Shown: positions 1 to 8,606 of the stretch, piece by piece
Layout: each line of letters starts with the position of its first letter
Position numbering within the stretch: the stretch's first letter is position 1
NCBI RefSeq assembly: GCF_014054985.1
Contig: NZ_CP059569.1
Coordinates: 2,170,001 to 2,234,000 of the forward strand
Length of the DNA: 64,000 nucleotides
Origin: Kingella oralis
GTDB taxonomy: Bacteria; Pseudomonadota; Gammaproteobacteria; Burkholderiales; Neisseriaceae
Direction: 5' to 3'
Position numbers and translations under genes: made by a program
The notes under the pieces: generated by a model
What the model was told of the DNA's origin: nothing
The model's input: the letters and a program-made list of their open reading frames with translations, nothing else
The model's database searches: none

Positions 1-602
1 TCCTGCTCAGCATCCTCAGCATTTTCGCCCTGCAAGCATGGTGCGCATGGCAAGTCTACCAATACGCCCACGCCCCCGCCGCGCTGCCCAAACACGCCGA
101 TGCCGCCGTCGTTTTAGGCGCAGCCGCATGGGGCGACAAGCCCTCGCCCGTGTTCCGCGAGCGCATCAACCACGCCATCGCCCTGTATCAATCCGAACGT
201 GTGGAAAAACTCATCTTCACAGGCGGCACGCGCAAAGAAGGCTACCCCAGCGAAGGCGAAGTCGCCCGCAAATTCGCCCTCAAACAAGGCATCCCCAGCC
301 ACGACATCATCTACGAAACCCGCTCCAAAGACACCTATCAGAACCTCGTCAATACCCGCTTGCTGATGCAAAAACACAAACTGCACCACGTCATCATCGT
401 GAGCGACCCCTACCACATGGCGCGCGCCATCGCCATCGCCCGCGATCTCGGCATCCCCGCCACCCCGTCGCCCACGCCCACCAGCCGCTACACCGAAGCA
501 TCCGAGCAGGCCCGCTGGAAATTTTTCATTGAAGAAAGCTACTCGCTGTTTATCTACCGCCTGCTGCACGCGGGGCGTACGGTGTTGAATTGGATAGATT
601 AG
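1..602 (+). CDS. YdcF/SanA-type (DUF218) envelope protein, 5' end outside window
   Basis: The start lies before the window; about 199 residues are readable from base 3. A hydrophobic stretch at the beginning (LLSILSIFALQAW) looks like the end of an N-terminal membrane anchor. It is followed by the DUF218 landmarks VVLGAA, FTGGTRKEGYPSEGE, SKDTYQN and IIVSDPYHMARA. Family members such as SanA and YdcF are membrane-anchored and affect the envelope barrier; their chemistry is not settled. The stop codon (TAG) overlaps the first base of a downstream DUS hairpin. The family call is firm, the precise role is not. Confidence 0.8.
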   Translation, partial: LLSILSIFALQAWCAWQVYQYAHAPAALPKHADAAVVLGAAAWGDKPSPVFRERINHAIALYQSERVEKLIFTGGTRKEGYPSEGEVARKFALKQGIPSHDIIYETRSKDTYQNLVNTRLLMQKHKLHHVIIVSDPYHMARAIAIARDLGIPATPSPTPTSRYTEASEQARWKFFIEESYSLFIYRLLHAGRTVLNWID

Positions 603-640
603 GCAGCCTGAAAAGCCTTATCCCCGTTTTCAGGCTGCCT
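601..640 (+). terminator. inverted DUS pair, terminator-like, after the YdcF-type gene
   Basis: AGGCAGCCTGAAAA at 601-614 pairs with TTTTCAGGCTGCCT at 627-640 around a 12-base loop. It starts inside the stop codon of the preceding gene. Inverted DUS pairs are known to serve as terminators in Neisseriaceae. There is no long T tract here, so strength is uncertain. Confidence 0.6.
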
Positions 641-685
641 CAAAGCCCAAACCAAAGAGCAGCCTGAAAACCACCCCCGCATAAC

Positions 686-727
686 AAAACCCCTGCCAAA
701 CCGATTACACGCGGTTTGCAGGGGTTT
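686..727. other. strong hairpin in a gene-free stretch (603-1107)
   Basis: AAACCCCTGC and AAACCG on the left pair with CGGTTTGCAGGGGTTT on the right, with one bulged base. The surrounding 500 bases hold single DUS copies (near 660 and 960) but no convincing gene. The only small frame, on the minus strand at 640-837, is low complexity and partly encoded by DUS. The hairpin could terminate transcription from either side. Confidence 0.5.
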
Positions 728-1061
728 GATTCAAATACAATCAGAGCATCGAGCGCCCAACCAAACAGCACGTTGCCGGCATCATCATTGCCGCCCTTGC
801 TGCTGCGGCTGCCGTTATCGCTTGAGTTTGCCGTCATGCCCTGAGCGCACGGCTTTCCGCTTTCTACACGAATATTTGCACTTCGGCGGGCAGGCGGCTT
901 AAATAAATAGGCATTCTTTTGAATCTTTGAATTTCAGGCTACCCATGCGGATGCAATCGGCAGCCTGAAAACAGAAAACAGTATTAAGGTTTACGGCGGC
1001 ATTTATCTAACGCCGCGGCAACCGTTAAACCCAAACCCATACAGCGCAGAGCGCGCAAAAC

Positions 1062-1100
1062 AAAACCTGCTTCAACCTAAACAGGTTTGAAGCAGGTTTT
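1062..1100 (-). terminator. terminator of the tRNA-Arg/tRNA-Glu unit
   Basis: A 14-bp perfect stem (AAAACCTGCTTCAA at 1062-1075 against its complement at 1087-1100) lies directly after tRNA-Glu on the minus strand. It is followed in that direction by GTTTTGTTTT-type sequence, so it reads as an intrinsic terminator. Confidence 0.75.
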
Positions 1101-1107
1101 GAAAACT

Positions 1108-1182
1108 TGGCACGCCCAGGGGGAATCGAACCCCCGTTACCGCCGTGAAAGGGCGATGTCCTAACCGCTAGACGATGGGCGC
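1108..1182 (-). tRNA. tRNA-Glu (TTC)
   Basis: The minus strand folds as a cloverleaf with a seven-base acceptor stem (GCGCCCA with TGGGCGT), anticodon loop CTTTCAC, the T-loop motif GGTTCGATTCC and an encoded CCA end. Anticodon TTC reads Glu. It lies 18 bases after tRNA-Arg and very probably shares its transcript. Confidence 0.95.
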
Positions 1183-1200
1183 GTCTAAAAATAGATTTCT

Positions 1201-1277
1201 TGGCGCACCCGGAGCGATTCGAACGCCCGACCCTCTGGTTCGTAGCCAGATACTCTATCCAACTGAGCTACGGGTGC
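1201..1277 (-). tRNA. tRNA-Arg (ACG)
   Basis: 77 bases on the minus strand with acceptor stem GCACCCG, D arm GCTCAGTTGGATAGAG, anticodon loop CTACGAA and an encoded CCA. Anticodon ACG (wobble A normally edited to inosine) decodes CGU, CGC and CGA. It is the first gene of a two-tRNA unit. Confidence 0.95.
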
Positions 1278-1324
1278 GTATTTGCATATCCAATTTAATC
1301 TCAATGCAAGTCAAGAAAGCGCGA

Positions 1325-1353
1325 ATAATACAGAGCAATCCCTGCCTTGTAAA
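1325..1353 (-). promoter_or_regulatory. sigma-70 type promoter for tRNA-Arg/tRNA-Glu
   Basis: On the minus strand TTTACA (1348-1353) is 17 bases from TATTAT (1325-1330), about 48 bases before tRNA-Arg. Both boxes are close to consensus. It sits between dgt, which ends at 1404, and the tRNAs. Confidence 0.7.
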
Positions 1354-1403
1354 GCACAATTTCGCACCCATTCGACAATATTATGTTTTCATTGCAGATA
1401 TTA

Positions 1404-2732
1404 TTACACCATGCTGATGCCTGATATTTCTTGCGCGATGCGGGCGGCGTAGTTGTCGGTCATGCCGCCGATAAAATCCAAAATTTTCATATACGCCAAA
1501 TACAAGCTGTCGCGTTCGGTAATCGGGTCGTTTTCCAGCAGGCTTAATGCGAGTTTGTGCTGCTTTTTGCAGTTGCCCGAAATAATCAGCGCGTGGGCGG
1601 CGGGTACAAGCAAATCCAGCATGGAGGCGATGCAGGAAAACGCCGCCAATTCTACTTTCACGCGGTGGCGGAAAATGCGCTCTCGGGCGAGCGTTTTGGC
1701 GTTTTGCAATGCTTCGTGCACGGCGACGGGGCTTTGTTCAATCAGGTCTTTGCCTTGAAAATCGCCGTGGAGCAGGGCGGCGTGGTGGCTGATGAAGGTT
1801 TGCGCGATGCCGTCAATCGCCGCGCCGATGCCGATGCCGCGCATCATGGCGGTGCGTTCGCGCGGGCTGGTGGCGTGTTGGGTGGCTTCGGGGGCAACGA
1901 GCGGGGCGAGGATGTCGGCGATTTCTTGGTGGTGCAGCAAATCTAGGCTCACGGCATCTTCCAAGTCCATCAGGGCGTAGCAGATGTCGTCGGCGGCTTC
2001 CATCAGGTAAGACAAGGGATGGCGCGCCCAATGGTTGGCGGCGATTTCAGGCAGCCCCAGCTCGGCGGCGATGCGGGTCATCAGCGGCAACTCGGTTTGG
2101 TAGATATTGAATTTGCGTTGCCCTTGCGGGCTGCTGCTTGTCCACGGGTATTTGAGCAGCGCACCGTAGCCGGCGGCGGTGAGGCGCATGCCGCCGCGAT
2201 TGCGATACATTTCAATGCTGGCGGTTTGGCGCAGGCTGTGGGCATTGCCTTCGTAGGTTTGGATGTCGCTGCGTTGCGCGGGGGGGAGCGTGGCGGTGTA
2301 CAGGGCGTTTTCAGGCTGCCTAAACCAATCGCGCAAAGCATCTTCGCCGGTGTGTCCGAAGGGCGGGTTGCCGATGTCGTGGGCAAGGCAGGCGGTTTGC
2401 ACGGTGGTGGCAAGGTCGTTGGGCGAGAGATTGGGCGGCAGTTGCTGTTCGGCGCGCAACAGTTCGCCCACCAGATTGCCTAAACTGCGCCCCACGCTGG
2501 CGACTTCTACGCTGTGGGTGAGGCGGTTGTGAGTGTGGTCGTTTTTGGCGAGCGGATGCACTTGGGTTTTGCGCCCCAACCGGCGAAAGGCGTTGGAAAA
2601 GACCACGCGGTCGTAGTCGGTGTGAAAGGGGGTGCGGTAGGGCGTGTGCGCTTTGGGCGGCACGGCGGAGATGGTGCCATGTTCGTCGATTTGAAAACGG
2701 GTGGGCGACATGAGTTGCTGCCAGTTCATCAT
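1404..2732 (-). CDS. dgt: dGTP triphosphohydrolase (dGTPase)
   Basis: 442 residues of the HD-domain dGTPase family, which cleaves dGTP to deoxyguanosine and triphosphate and so tunes the nucleotide pool. The metal-binding HD signature is visible as LTHSVEVASVGR, then CLAHDIGNPPFGHTGEDAL, with a later Asp in MEAADDICYALMDLEDA. The N-terminus YDRVVFSNAFRRLGRKTQV is typical of the family. The start is the first of two adjacent ATGs, with GGAAAG a few bases upstream. A DUS lies inside the gene (near 2310). Length is normal for the shorter bacterial type. Confidence 0.93.
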   Translation of the reverse strand: MMNWQQLMSPTRFQIDEHGTISAVPPKAHTPYRTPFHTDYDRVVFSNAFRRLGRKTQVHPLAKNDHTHNRLTHSVEVASVGRSLGNLVGELLRAEQQLPPNLSPNDLATTVQTACLAHDIGNPPFGHTGEDALRDWFRQPENALYTATLPPAQRSDIQTYEGNAHSLRQTASIEMYRNRGGMRLTAAGYGALLKYPWTSSSPQGQRKFNIYQTELPLMTRIAAELGLPEIAANHWARHPLSYLMEAADDICYALMDLEDAVSLDLLHHQEIADILAPLVAPEATQHATSPRERTAMMRGIGIGAAIDGIAQTFISHHAALLHGDFQGKDLIEQSPVAVHEALQNAKTLARERIFRHRVKVELAAFSCIASMLDLLVPAAHALIISGNCKKQHKLALSLLENDPITERDSLYLAYMKILDFIGGMTDNYAARIAQEISGISMV

Positions 2733-2901
2733 AATGCTTTCCTTTCGGGTTTCAGGCTGCCTTTGCGGGACGGATTGGGCAGCCTGAAAACGTTATCTTG
2801 TTGTGAAATAATCGTTTTTTGATTGTAAACAAATGCAGGCAGCCTGAAAAGCGGTTTTGTGATACGCTTGCGGCTTTTCAACGCAATCAGAAAGGCGAAA
2901 C

Positions 2902-3228
2902 ATGAGTTTGATTATTGAAGACCTGCAAGCGGGCGAGGGCCAATTGGCGCAGAAGGGCAAGAAGATTACCGTGCATTACACCGGCTGGCTCGCCGATGGC
3001 ACGAAATTTGATTCCAGCTTAGACCGCCACCAGCCTTTAACCCTTACGCTGGGCGTGGGGCAAGTGATTAAGGGCTGGGATGAAGGCTTTGACGGCATGA
3101 AAGAAGGCGGCAAACGCAAGCTGACCATTCCGCCCGAAATGGGTTATGGCGCACACGGCGCAGGCGGCGTGATTCCGCCACACGCAACCTTGGTGTTTGA
3201 AGTGGAATTGCTGCGCGTGCATGATTGA
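2902..3228 (+). CDS. FKBP-type peptidyl-prolyl cis-trans isomerase
   Basis: 108 residues making up one FKBP domain: VHYTGWLADGTKFDSS, then GVGQVIKGWDEGFDGMKEGG, then IPPEMGYGAHGAGGVIPPHA and the final strand TLVFEVELL. It has no signal peptide, so it should act in the cytoplasm as a proline isomerase and folding aid. AAAGGCG lies a few bases before the ATG. It is divergent from dgt and followed by a strong terminator. Small stand-alone FKBPs of this size are usual in Neisseriaceae. Confidence 0.93.
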   Translation: MSLIIEDLQAGEGQLAQKGKKITVHYTGWLADGTKFDSSLDRHQPLTLTLGVGQVIKGWDEGFDGMKEGGKRKLTIPPEMGYGAHGAGGVIPPHATLVFEVELLRVHD

Positions 3229-3248
3229 TTGGGGCAGCCTGAAAACGC

Positions 3249-3280
3249 AAAACGGTGTGAATCATCACACCGTTTTTTAT
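3249..3280 (+). terminator. intrinsic terminator after the FKBP gene
   Basis: AAAACGGTGTGA (3249-3260) pairs with TCACACCGTTTT (3265-3276) around a four-base loop, followed by TTATT. A DUS (AGCCTGAAAA) precedes it. It may act on both strands because the next gene converges. Confidence 0.8.
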
Positions 3281-3996
3281 TAAGCGGTCAGTCGCATCAC
3301 GCCAGCGATAACCAGTAAAAAAGCAAAAGCGATAAGTGCAGCAACATAGGCACACAAACCCAAAATGGTTAGCCCGATTGGTTTGCCCCATTTTTTCTTG
3401 TCATAATCATCATTTACTTCGTTACGCACAAAATCAATTTGCTTTTTGCCTAAAGGAAAAAACCATGCTGCCCAAATAGCAGTACTACTCGCAACAGCGG
3501 GAAACTCAATATTAGCAACCGCCTCTATGAGCATGAGCACAAAGCCCGATGCGACTGTTCCCCAGACAAAATACATATTCTGTTCAGCTAATTTTTTTTC
3601 CCCCAATTCTCGCCAGTTAATGGCATGCAGCCAAGCCCCTAATATGGGTGATAAAAAGAATGCCCAAATTGCCGCAGCGGTAGGATTCCAAAGCTGGGGA
3701 ACGTAATACTCTTCTTCTGCCACTTGAAGAGTTGGTTGCGCTTCGGGCGTTTCATTTTTTTGCAGGCTTAGGGTTGATGGCGTTTCTCTTTCAACCATTA
3801 CAGACTGGAAAAATTCAGGCTGCTCTTGGCGCAATTTTGCATCATAGCGTGTACGCACACTATCCACCAACAACCATTCGGTAACAGCTTTCACTGTTTT
3901 AGCATTAAGAGCTGCTTGCTTCCGTTCAAGGGCAGCCTGAATCTCATCGCTTGTTGCCGAATAGGGCAAACCTAATATCTGATATAAATTAACCAT
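3280..3996 (-). CDS. J-domain-like membrane protein of unknown role
   Basis: 238 residues if the ATG at 3996 is used; AGGA lies six bases upstream, which favours it over the TTG five codons earlier. Residues 1-60 (NLYQILGLPYSATSDEIQ) look like the start of a J domain, but the HPD tripeptide needed to stimulate DnaK is missing. The C-terminal half has about four hydrophobic segments (around LWNPTAAAIWAFFLSPILG, VWGTVASGFVLMLIEAV, SSTAIWAAWFFPLG and the C-terminal FAFLLVIAGVM). The gene is AT-rich like the ribosomal block beside it. Function is unknown; a chaperone role cannot be assumed. Confidence 0.75.
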   Translation of the reverse strand: MVNLYQILGLPYSATSDEIQAALERKQAALNAKTVKAVTEWLLVDSVRTRYDAKLRQEQPEFFQSVMVERETPSTLSLQKNETPEAQPTLQVAEEEYYVPQLWNPTAAAIWAFFLSPILGAWLHAINWRELGEKKLAEQNMYFVWGTVASGFVLMLIEAVANIEFPAVASSTAIWAAWFFPLGKKQIDFVRNEVNDDYDKKKWGKPIGLTILGLCAYVAALIAFAFLLVIAGVMRLTA

Positions 3997-4030
3997 ACCT
4001 ATTCCTAACAAAAATTACATTGATTTGAGA

Positions 4031-4059
4031 AAAAGCCGAACTGAAACCAGCTCGGCTTT
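4031..4059 (-). terminator. terminator of the rplN-rplQ operon
   Basis: On the minus strand AAAGCCGAGCTG, a short loop and CAGTTCGGCTTTTTCTC form a GC stem with one mismatch and a T run. It lies 26 bases after the rplQ stop, so it closes the long ribosomal transcript. Confidence 0.8.
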
Positions 4060-4084
4060 AATCAAGCAATAACTTACTTTTATC

Positions 4085-4450
4085 TTACTCAACAGCTTTA
4101 TCTACTAGCTCAACCAACGCCAAAGGCGCATTGTCACCATTACGGAAGCCATATTTCAAAATACGAATATAGCCACCATTGCGAGAAGCAAAGCGTGTAC
4201 CCAAGTCGCCAAATAGCTTAACCACAACATCACGGTCGCGCGTGCGGTCAAACGCCAAACGGCGATTGGCTAACGATGGTTTTTTACCCAAAGTAATCAA
4301 AGGCTCAACCACACGACGCAATTCTTTTGCTTTGGGCAGAGTAGTTACAATGGTTTCATGCGTTAACAAAGAGTTTGCCATATTACGCAGCATAGCTGCA
4401 CGGTGGCTACTAGTACGATTTAATTTGCGATTACCATGACGATGGCGCAT
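4085..4450 (-). CDS. rplQ: 50S ribosomal protein L17
   Basis: 121 residues, full length for L17. It begins MRHRHGNRKLNRTSSHR and contains the conserved MLRNMANSLLTHETIVTTLPKA split across two helices. It is the last gene of the alpha part of the operon, directly after rpoA, as in most Proteobacteria. L17 lies at the polypeptide exit side of the large subunit. Confidence 0.97.
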   Translation of the reverse strand: MRHRHGNRKLNRTSSHRAAMLRNMANSLLTHETIVTTLPKAKELRRVVEPLITLGKKPSLANRRLAFDRTRDRDVVVKLFGDLGTRFASRNGGYIRILKYGFRNGDNAPLALVELVDKAVE

Positions 4451-4476
4451 ATCAATTATCCTTTAAACTTTAAAGC

Positions 4477-5463
4477 CTAGGGTTTTTCTAATCCAGCGGG
4501 AGGCCAAGATTCCAGTTTAGAACCCAAAGTTAAACCTTTAGATGCCAAAACTTCCTTAATCTCATTTAAGGATTTACGACCCAAATTAGGTGTTTTTAAC
4601 AACTCAGTTTCAGTACGTTGAATCAAATCACCGATGTAATAAATATCTTCTGCCTTCAAACAGTTTGCTGAACGAACGGTTAATTCCAAATCATCTACAG
4701 GGCGCAACAGAACAGGATCAATTGGAGGCGCTTTTTCTTCTTCAACTTCAATTGGCGTACCTTCCAAATCAGCAAATATTGACATTTGGTCAATCAAAAT
4801 TCGGGCAGCAGCTCGAACCGCTTCCTCAGGTTCAATTGAGCCATTTGTTTCAATATCTAAAACTAAACTATCTAAATCTGTTCTTTGTTCAACGCGAGCT
4901 GCTTCAACTTCAAAGCTAACACGGCTAATAGGTGAAAAACTTGAGTCCAATTGAATAGAGCCAATTTTAGTTTGCTCTTTTGCAGCTTTCCTACCAGCAA
5001 CCGACTGATATCCACGACCTTGTTCTACCTTAACCTCCATATCAATATTGCCATTTGCGGCCAAATGACAAATAACTTGTTCTGGATTGATAATTTCAAC
5101 ATCGTGAGGCAACTCAAAATCAGCAGCTGTTACTACACCTGAACCTTCTTTTTTTAATGTAATAACAGCCTCTGTACTACCGCCATGAAGCTTAAATACC
5201 ACACCCTTAATATTCAATAAAATATCAACAATATCTTCTTGAACACCATCTAAGGTGGAATACTCATGCAAAACACCTGCAATTGTTACTTCAGTTGGTG
5301 CAAAACCATTCATTGATGACAGTAAGATACGGCGCAAAGCATTACCCAAAGTATGTCCAAAACCGCGCTCAAATGGTTGCATAGAAACTTTTGCATGTGT
5401 TGGTGATAAGGCATCAACATCAATTTGGCGAGGTCTCAAAAATTCGGAAGTGCTATTTTGCAT
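4477..5463 (-). CDS. rpoA: RNA polymerase alpha subunit
   Basis: 328 residues. The N-terminal dimer and assembly domain is seen in EPFERGFGHTLGNALRRILL (here QPFERGF) and SSMNGFAPTEV. An acidic linker (VEEEKAPPIDPVLLRPVDDL) follows, then the C-terminal domain that contacts UP elements and activators (LKAEDIYYIGDLIQ, LLKTPNLGRKSLNEIKE). It is placed between rpsD and rplQ as in the classical alpha operon. Base composition is AT-rich compared with the rest of the window. Confidence 0.98.
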   Translation of the reverse strand: MQNSTSEFLRPRQIDVDALSPTHAKVSMQPFERGFGHTLGNALRRILLSSMNGFAPTEVTIAGVLHEYSTLDGVQEDIVDILLNIKGVVFKLHGGSTEAVITLKKEGSGVVTAADFELPHDVEIINPEQVICHLAANGNIDMEVKVEQGRGYQSVAGRKAAKEQTKIGSIQLDSSFSPISRVSFEVEAARVEQRTDLDSLVLDIETNGSIEPEEAVRAAARILIDQMSIFADLEGTPIEVEEEKAPPIDPVLLRPVDDLELTVRSANCLKAEDIYYIGDLIQRTETELLKTPNLGRKSLNEIKEVLASKGLTLGSKLESWPPAGLEKP

Positions 5464-5488
5464 TTAACTACCCCTTACTGCGCCAGTT

Positions 5489-6109
5489 TTATTTAGAGTA
5501 GAACTCTACCACCAGCTGTTCATTAATATCACTGTACAACTCAGCACGATCAGGTACATTTTTAAAAGTACCTTCTAGTTTTGTCGCATCAACAGAAACC
5601 CAACTTGGCAAACCGATTTGAGTGGCTAAACCCATTGCTTCCTGAATACGAACTTGTTTTTTTGCTTTTTCTCGAATAGCAACAACATCACCAGCTTTTA
5701 CTTGGAAAGATGGAATATTGACAACCTGCCCATTTACCATTATTGCTTTATGAGAAACAAGTTGACGGGCCTCCGCACGCGTTGAAGCAAACCCCATGCG
5801 ATAAACAACATTATCTAATCGAGACTCTAGCAGTTGCAGTAACAACTCACCAGTTGAACCTTTTCTTCTGTCTGCTTCTGCAAAATAACGACGAAATTGA
5901 CGCTCCAATACACCATAGATGCGACGAATTTTTTGTTTTTCGCGTAACTGAAGACCATAGCCAGAAAGACGGGGTTTTTTTGCACCATGTTGACCTGGTG
6001 CGGCTTCCATTTTGCATTTAGAATCTAAAGAGCGACGTGCGCTTTTTAAATACAGATCAGTACCTTCGCGACGCGACAGTTTACATTTAGGACCAATATA
6101 ACGTGCCAT
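5489..6109 (-). CDS. rpsD: 30S ribosomal protein S4
   Basis: 206 residues. The N-terminus MARYIGPKCKLSRREGTDL, the segment APGQHGAKKPRLSGYGLQL and the S4 RNA-binding motif around RLDNVVYRMGFASTRAEARQ are clear. S4 is a primary 16S binder and in other bacteria represses its own operon translationally. No leader structure for that was worked out here. Confidence 0.98.
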   Translation of the reverse strand: MARYIGPKCKLSRREGTDLYLKSARRSLDSKCKMEAAPGQHGAKKPRLSGYGLQLREKQKIRRIYGVLERQFRRYFAEADRRKGSTGELLLQLLESRLDNVVYRMGFASTRAEARQLVSHKAIMVNGQVVNIPSFQVKAGDVVAIREKAKKQVRIQEAMGLATQIGLPSWVSVDATKLEGTFKNVPDRAELYSDINEQLVVEFYSK

Positions 6110-6124
6110 GCTTAAATTACTCCA

Positions 6125-6520
6125 TTAAATACGACGTTTTTTTGATGGACGGCATCCGTTATGAGGTAACGGAGTAACATCTGTGATACTGGTAATCTTG
6201 AAACCAAGAGCATTGAGTGCACGCACAGAAGATTCCCGACCAGGACCTGGTCCCTTTATACGAACTTCCAAATTTTTAACACCATACTCTTGGGCAACTT
6301 TACCAGCAGATTCTGCCGCTACCTGAGCAGCAAATGGTGTACTTTTACGTGAGCCCTTAAAACCCGCACCGCCAGAAGTAGCCCAAGATAACGCATTTCC
6401 TTGACGATCTGTAATTGTGATAATTGTATTGTTAAATGATGCATGAACATGCACAATACCTTCACTCACGGTTTTACGCACTTTTTTTCGTACACGTGAA
6501 GCTGTGTTTGCTTTAGCCAT
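6125..6520 (-). CDS. rpsK: 30S ribosomal protein S11
   Basis: 131 residues with the conserved VHASFNNTIITITDRQGN and the glycine-rich C-terminal part GPGPGRESSVRALNALGFKI, ending THNGCRP-type (here PLPHNGCRPSKKRRI). It follows rpsM by 12 bases. S11 sits on the platform of the small subunit near the mRNA exit. Confidence 0.98.
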   Translation of the reverse strand: MAKANTASRVRKKVRKTVSEGIVHVHASFNNTIITITDRQGNALSWATSGGAGFKGSRKSTPFAAQVAAESAGKVAQEYGVKNLEVRIKGPGPGRESSVRALNALGFKITSITDVTPLPHNGCRPSKKRRI

Positions 6521-6532
6521 TATTTACTTTCC

Positions 6533-6895
6533 TTATTTTTTACCTGCAATTGCTTTACGAGGTCCTTTACGTGTACGAGCATTGGTACGTGTGCGCTGGC
6601 CACGACAAGGAAGTCCACGACGATGACGGAAACCTCGATAACAGCCCATATCAATAAGCCGTTTAATATTCATTGTCACTGCACGACGCAAGTCACCTTC
6701 AACTTCATACTTAGCAACCTCTTCACGAAGAGTTTCTAATTGTTTTTCGTCCAAATCTTTGACTTTGTGACTACCTAAAATTCCAGCAGCTTCACATATC
6801 ATCTTGGCACGGGTCGACCCAATACCATAAATAGCCTGAAGACCAATTACGATATGAGCATTATTCGGGATATTAACCCCTGCTATACGAGCCAT
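6533..6895 (-). CDS. rpsM: 30S ribosomal protein S13
   Basis: 120 residues: MARIAGVNIPNNAHIVIGLQ, the helix-two-turn-helix part IYGIGSTRAKMICEAAGI and the basic tail GLPCRGQRTRTNARTRKGPR. S13 is in the head of the 30S subunit and touches the P-site tRNA and the large subunit. Confidence 0.98.
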   Translation of the reverse strand: MARIAGVNIPNNAHIVIGLQAIYGIGSTRAKMICEAAGILGSHKVKDLDEKQLETLREEVAKYEVEGDLRRAVTMNIKRLIDMGCYRGFRHRRGLPCRGQRTRTNARTRKGPRKAIAGKK

Positions 6896-6938
6896 AATTT
6901 ATTCCTTACTCATTAAGAAAATTAGTATAGTTGTAAGA

Positions 6939-7052
6939 TTAACCTTGACGTTGCTTATGCCGCGGATCAGTGCAAATTACACGAACCACTCGATTACGCC
7001 GTATTACCTTACAATTTCGACAAATTGGTTTTACAGATGGTTGCACACGCAT
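6939..7052 (-). CDS. rpmJ: 50S ribosomal protein L36
   Basis: A 37-residue gene read directly from the minus strand: it begins MRVQPSVKPICRNCKVIRR and ends CTDPRHKQRQG. The CxxC pair, a third Cys and a His make the zinc-ribbon (zinc-containing) form of L36. It lies between infA and rpsM, the usual position. Confidence 0.95.
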   Translation of the reverse strand: MRVQPSVKPICRNCKVIRRNRVVRVICTDPRHKQRQG

Positions 7053-7073
7053 AACTTATCCTTAATAAAATAT

Positions 7074-7292
7074 CTACCGAGCCCTAAAAACAATCCTAGC
7101 TCGTGTCAAATCATATGGAGTCATTTCAACAGTCACTTTATCACCCGGCAATATTCGAATATAGTGCATTCTCATCTTCCCAGATATATGACCAATTACT
7201 TCATGACCACTTTCTAGCTTCACTCTAAAAGTTGCATTAGGCAAAGTTTCAATAACCTCACCCTGCATCTGTATTACATCTTCTTTTGCCAT
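7074..7292 (-). CDS. infA: translation initiation factor IF-1
   Basis: 72 residues, one S1-like OB-fold domain: MAKEDVIQMQGEVIETLPNA, FRVKLESGHEVIGHISGKMR and RIRILPGD-type (here MHYIRILPGDKVTVEMTPYD). It binds the 30S A site during initiation. Placement between secY and rpmJ is typical of beta-proteobacteria; in E. coli infA is elsewhere. Confidence 0.97.
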   Translation of the reverse strand: MAKEDVIQMQGEVIETLPNATFRVKLESGHEVIGHISGKMRMHYIRILPGDKVTVEMTPYDLTRARIVFRAR

Positions 7293-7293
7293 G

Positions 7294-8595
7294 TCATTTT
7301 AATCCACTTCTACTCGAAACTAGACCCTCATATCGCTGAGTAACACGATATGACATTATCTGAGTATTAAAATCCATTACAACAACTATCAATATCAATA
7401 GTGAAGTACCCCCCAAATAAAATGGCACCCCAACAAAAGATGTTAAAACCTCAGGCAAAAGGCAAACAAAAGCAATATATAACGCCCCAAATAACGTCAA
7501 TCTTAAAACAACATTCTCTAAATACTGTGCTGTTTTATCTCCTGGTCTAACACCTGGCACAAAAGCCCCACCTTTTTTCAAATTTTCTGCTATCTCCCGA
7601 GGACTAAACGCAAGTGCCGTGTAAAAATAACAAAAAAATATAATAGTAGCAGCAAATACTATCATATATGCTATTTGCCCATGTCGTAATATAGACAAGA
7701 CCTTACCAACGGCAGAACTTCCAGGATTCAACCAATTTAACAACATGGAAGGGAGCATAATGATACTAGATGCAAAAATAGGCGGTATGACCCCAGCCAT
7801 ATTTAATTTAAACGGAATATGAGCAACGCTATTATTGAGAGAATGCCCATTTGCATTTTGTTGCTTAGCATATTGAATCGGAACTTTTCTAAGTGCACTC
7901 TCAATAAAAACAATACCTAGAACTAACAACAAAACCACAAACAAAAGCGATACAGCCAATAATGGGCGCTCTTGAGCTAAATTATTCAGTAAAGTTATCG
8001 CAGAAGGTATCCCAGAAATAATTCCTGCCGTTATAAGTAATGAAATACCATTCCCAATGCCTCTTTCTGTGATTTGCTCACCCAACCACATTAAAAACAT
8101 CGTCCCACCAACTAAACAAGTTACCGTAGAAATATAAAACTCAAAAGGACTTATTACAACTATTTTTTGACTCAATACAAACGTAGCAACACCAATACTC
8201 TGTATTGCTGCCAAAAGAACTGTACCTAAGCGCGTATATTTAGTAATAAGTTTACGCCCTACATTTCCCTCTTTCTTCATATTCTTAAGAGTAGGAAGTA
8301 TTTCACTTGCCAACTGCATAATAATTGATGAAGATATATAAGGCATAATACCGATTGCAAAAATACTAAATCGCTCCAACGCTCCCCCAGAAAATATATT
8401 AAACATACTTAATATACTTCCATTTGCTCCTTGTTGATACACTTGCGCTAAAGCATTAGCATCAACACCAGGTACGGGAATATGTGAACCAATACGAAAC
8501 ACCATCAACGATCCCAGTAAGAATATTACTCTACTTCTAAATTCCCGATTGGACCACAATTTCGATTGCTTTGAAAGAAATAGTTTTGCCGCCAC
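7294..8595 (-). CDS. secY: protein translocase subunit SecY
   Basis: 433 residues with about ten membrane helices, the central channel of the Sec translocon. Recognisable parts are FRIGSHIPVPGVDANALAQV, FSIFAIGIMPYISSSIIMQL, EQITERGIGNGISLLITAGI and the cytoplasmic loop RKVPIQYAKQQ. It ends one base before the infA start and begins just after rplO, the usual spc order. It is among the most AT-rich genes in the window. FtsY and Ffh, encoded at 31.6 and 42.9 kb, deliver ribosomes to this channel. Confidence 0.98.
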   Translation of the reverse strand: MAAKLFLSKQSKLWSNREFRSRVIFLLGSLMVFRIGSHIPVPGVDANALAQVYQQGANGSILSMFNIFSGGALERFSIFAIGIMPYISSSIIMQLASEILPTLKNMKKEGNVGRKLITKYTRLGTVLLAAIQSIGVATFVLSQKIVVISPFEFYISTVTCLVGGTMFLMWLGEQITERGIGNGISLLITAGIISGIPSAITLLNNLAQERPLLAVSLLFVVLLLVLGIVFIESALRKVPIQYAKQQNANGHSLNNSVAHIPFKLNMAGVIPPIFASSIIMLPSMLLNWLNPGSSAVGKVLSILRHGQIAYMIVFAATIIFFCYFYTALAFSPREIAENLKKGGAFVPGVRPGDKTAQYLENVVLRLTLFGALYIAFVCLLPEVLTSFVGVPFYLGGTSLLILIVVVMDFNTQIMSYRVTQRYEGLVSSRSGLK

Positions 8596-8606
8596 TTTAT
8601 AAGATC

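Noticed and set aside
640..837. 65-codon minus-strand frame after the YdcF-type gene
   Set aside because: Low complexity, spans a terminator hairpin, and its end is encoded by DUS.
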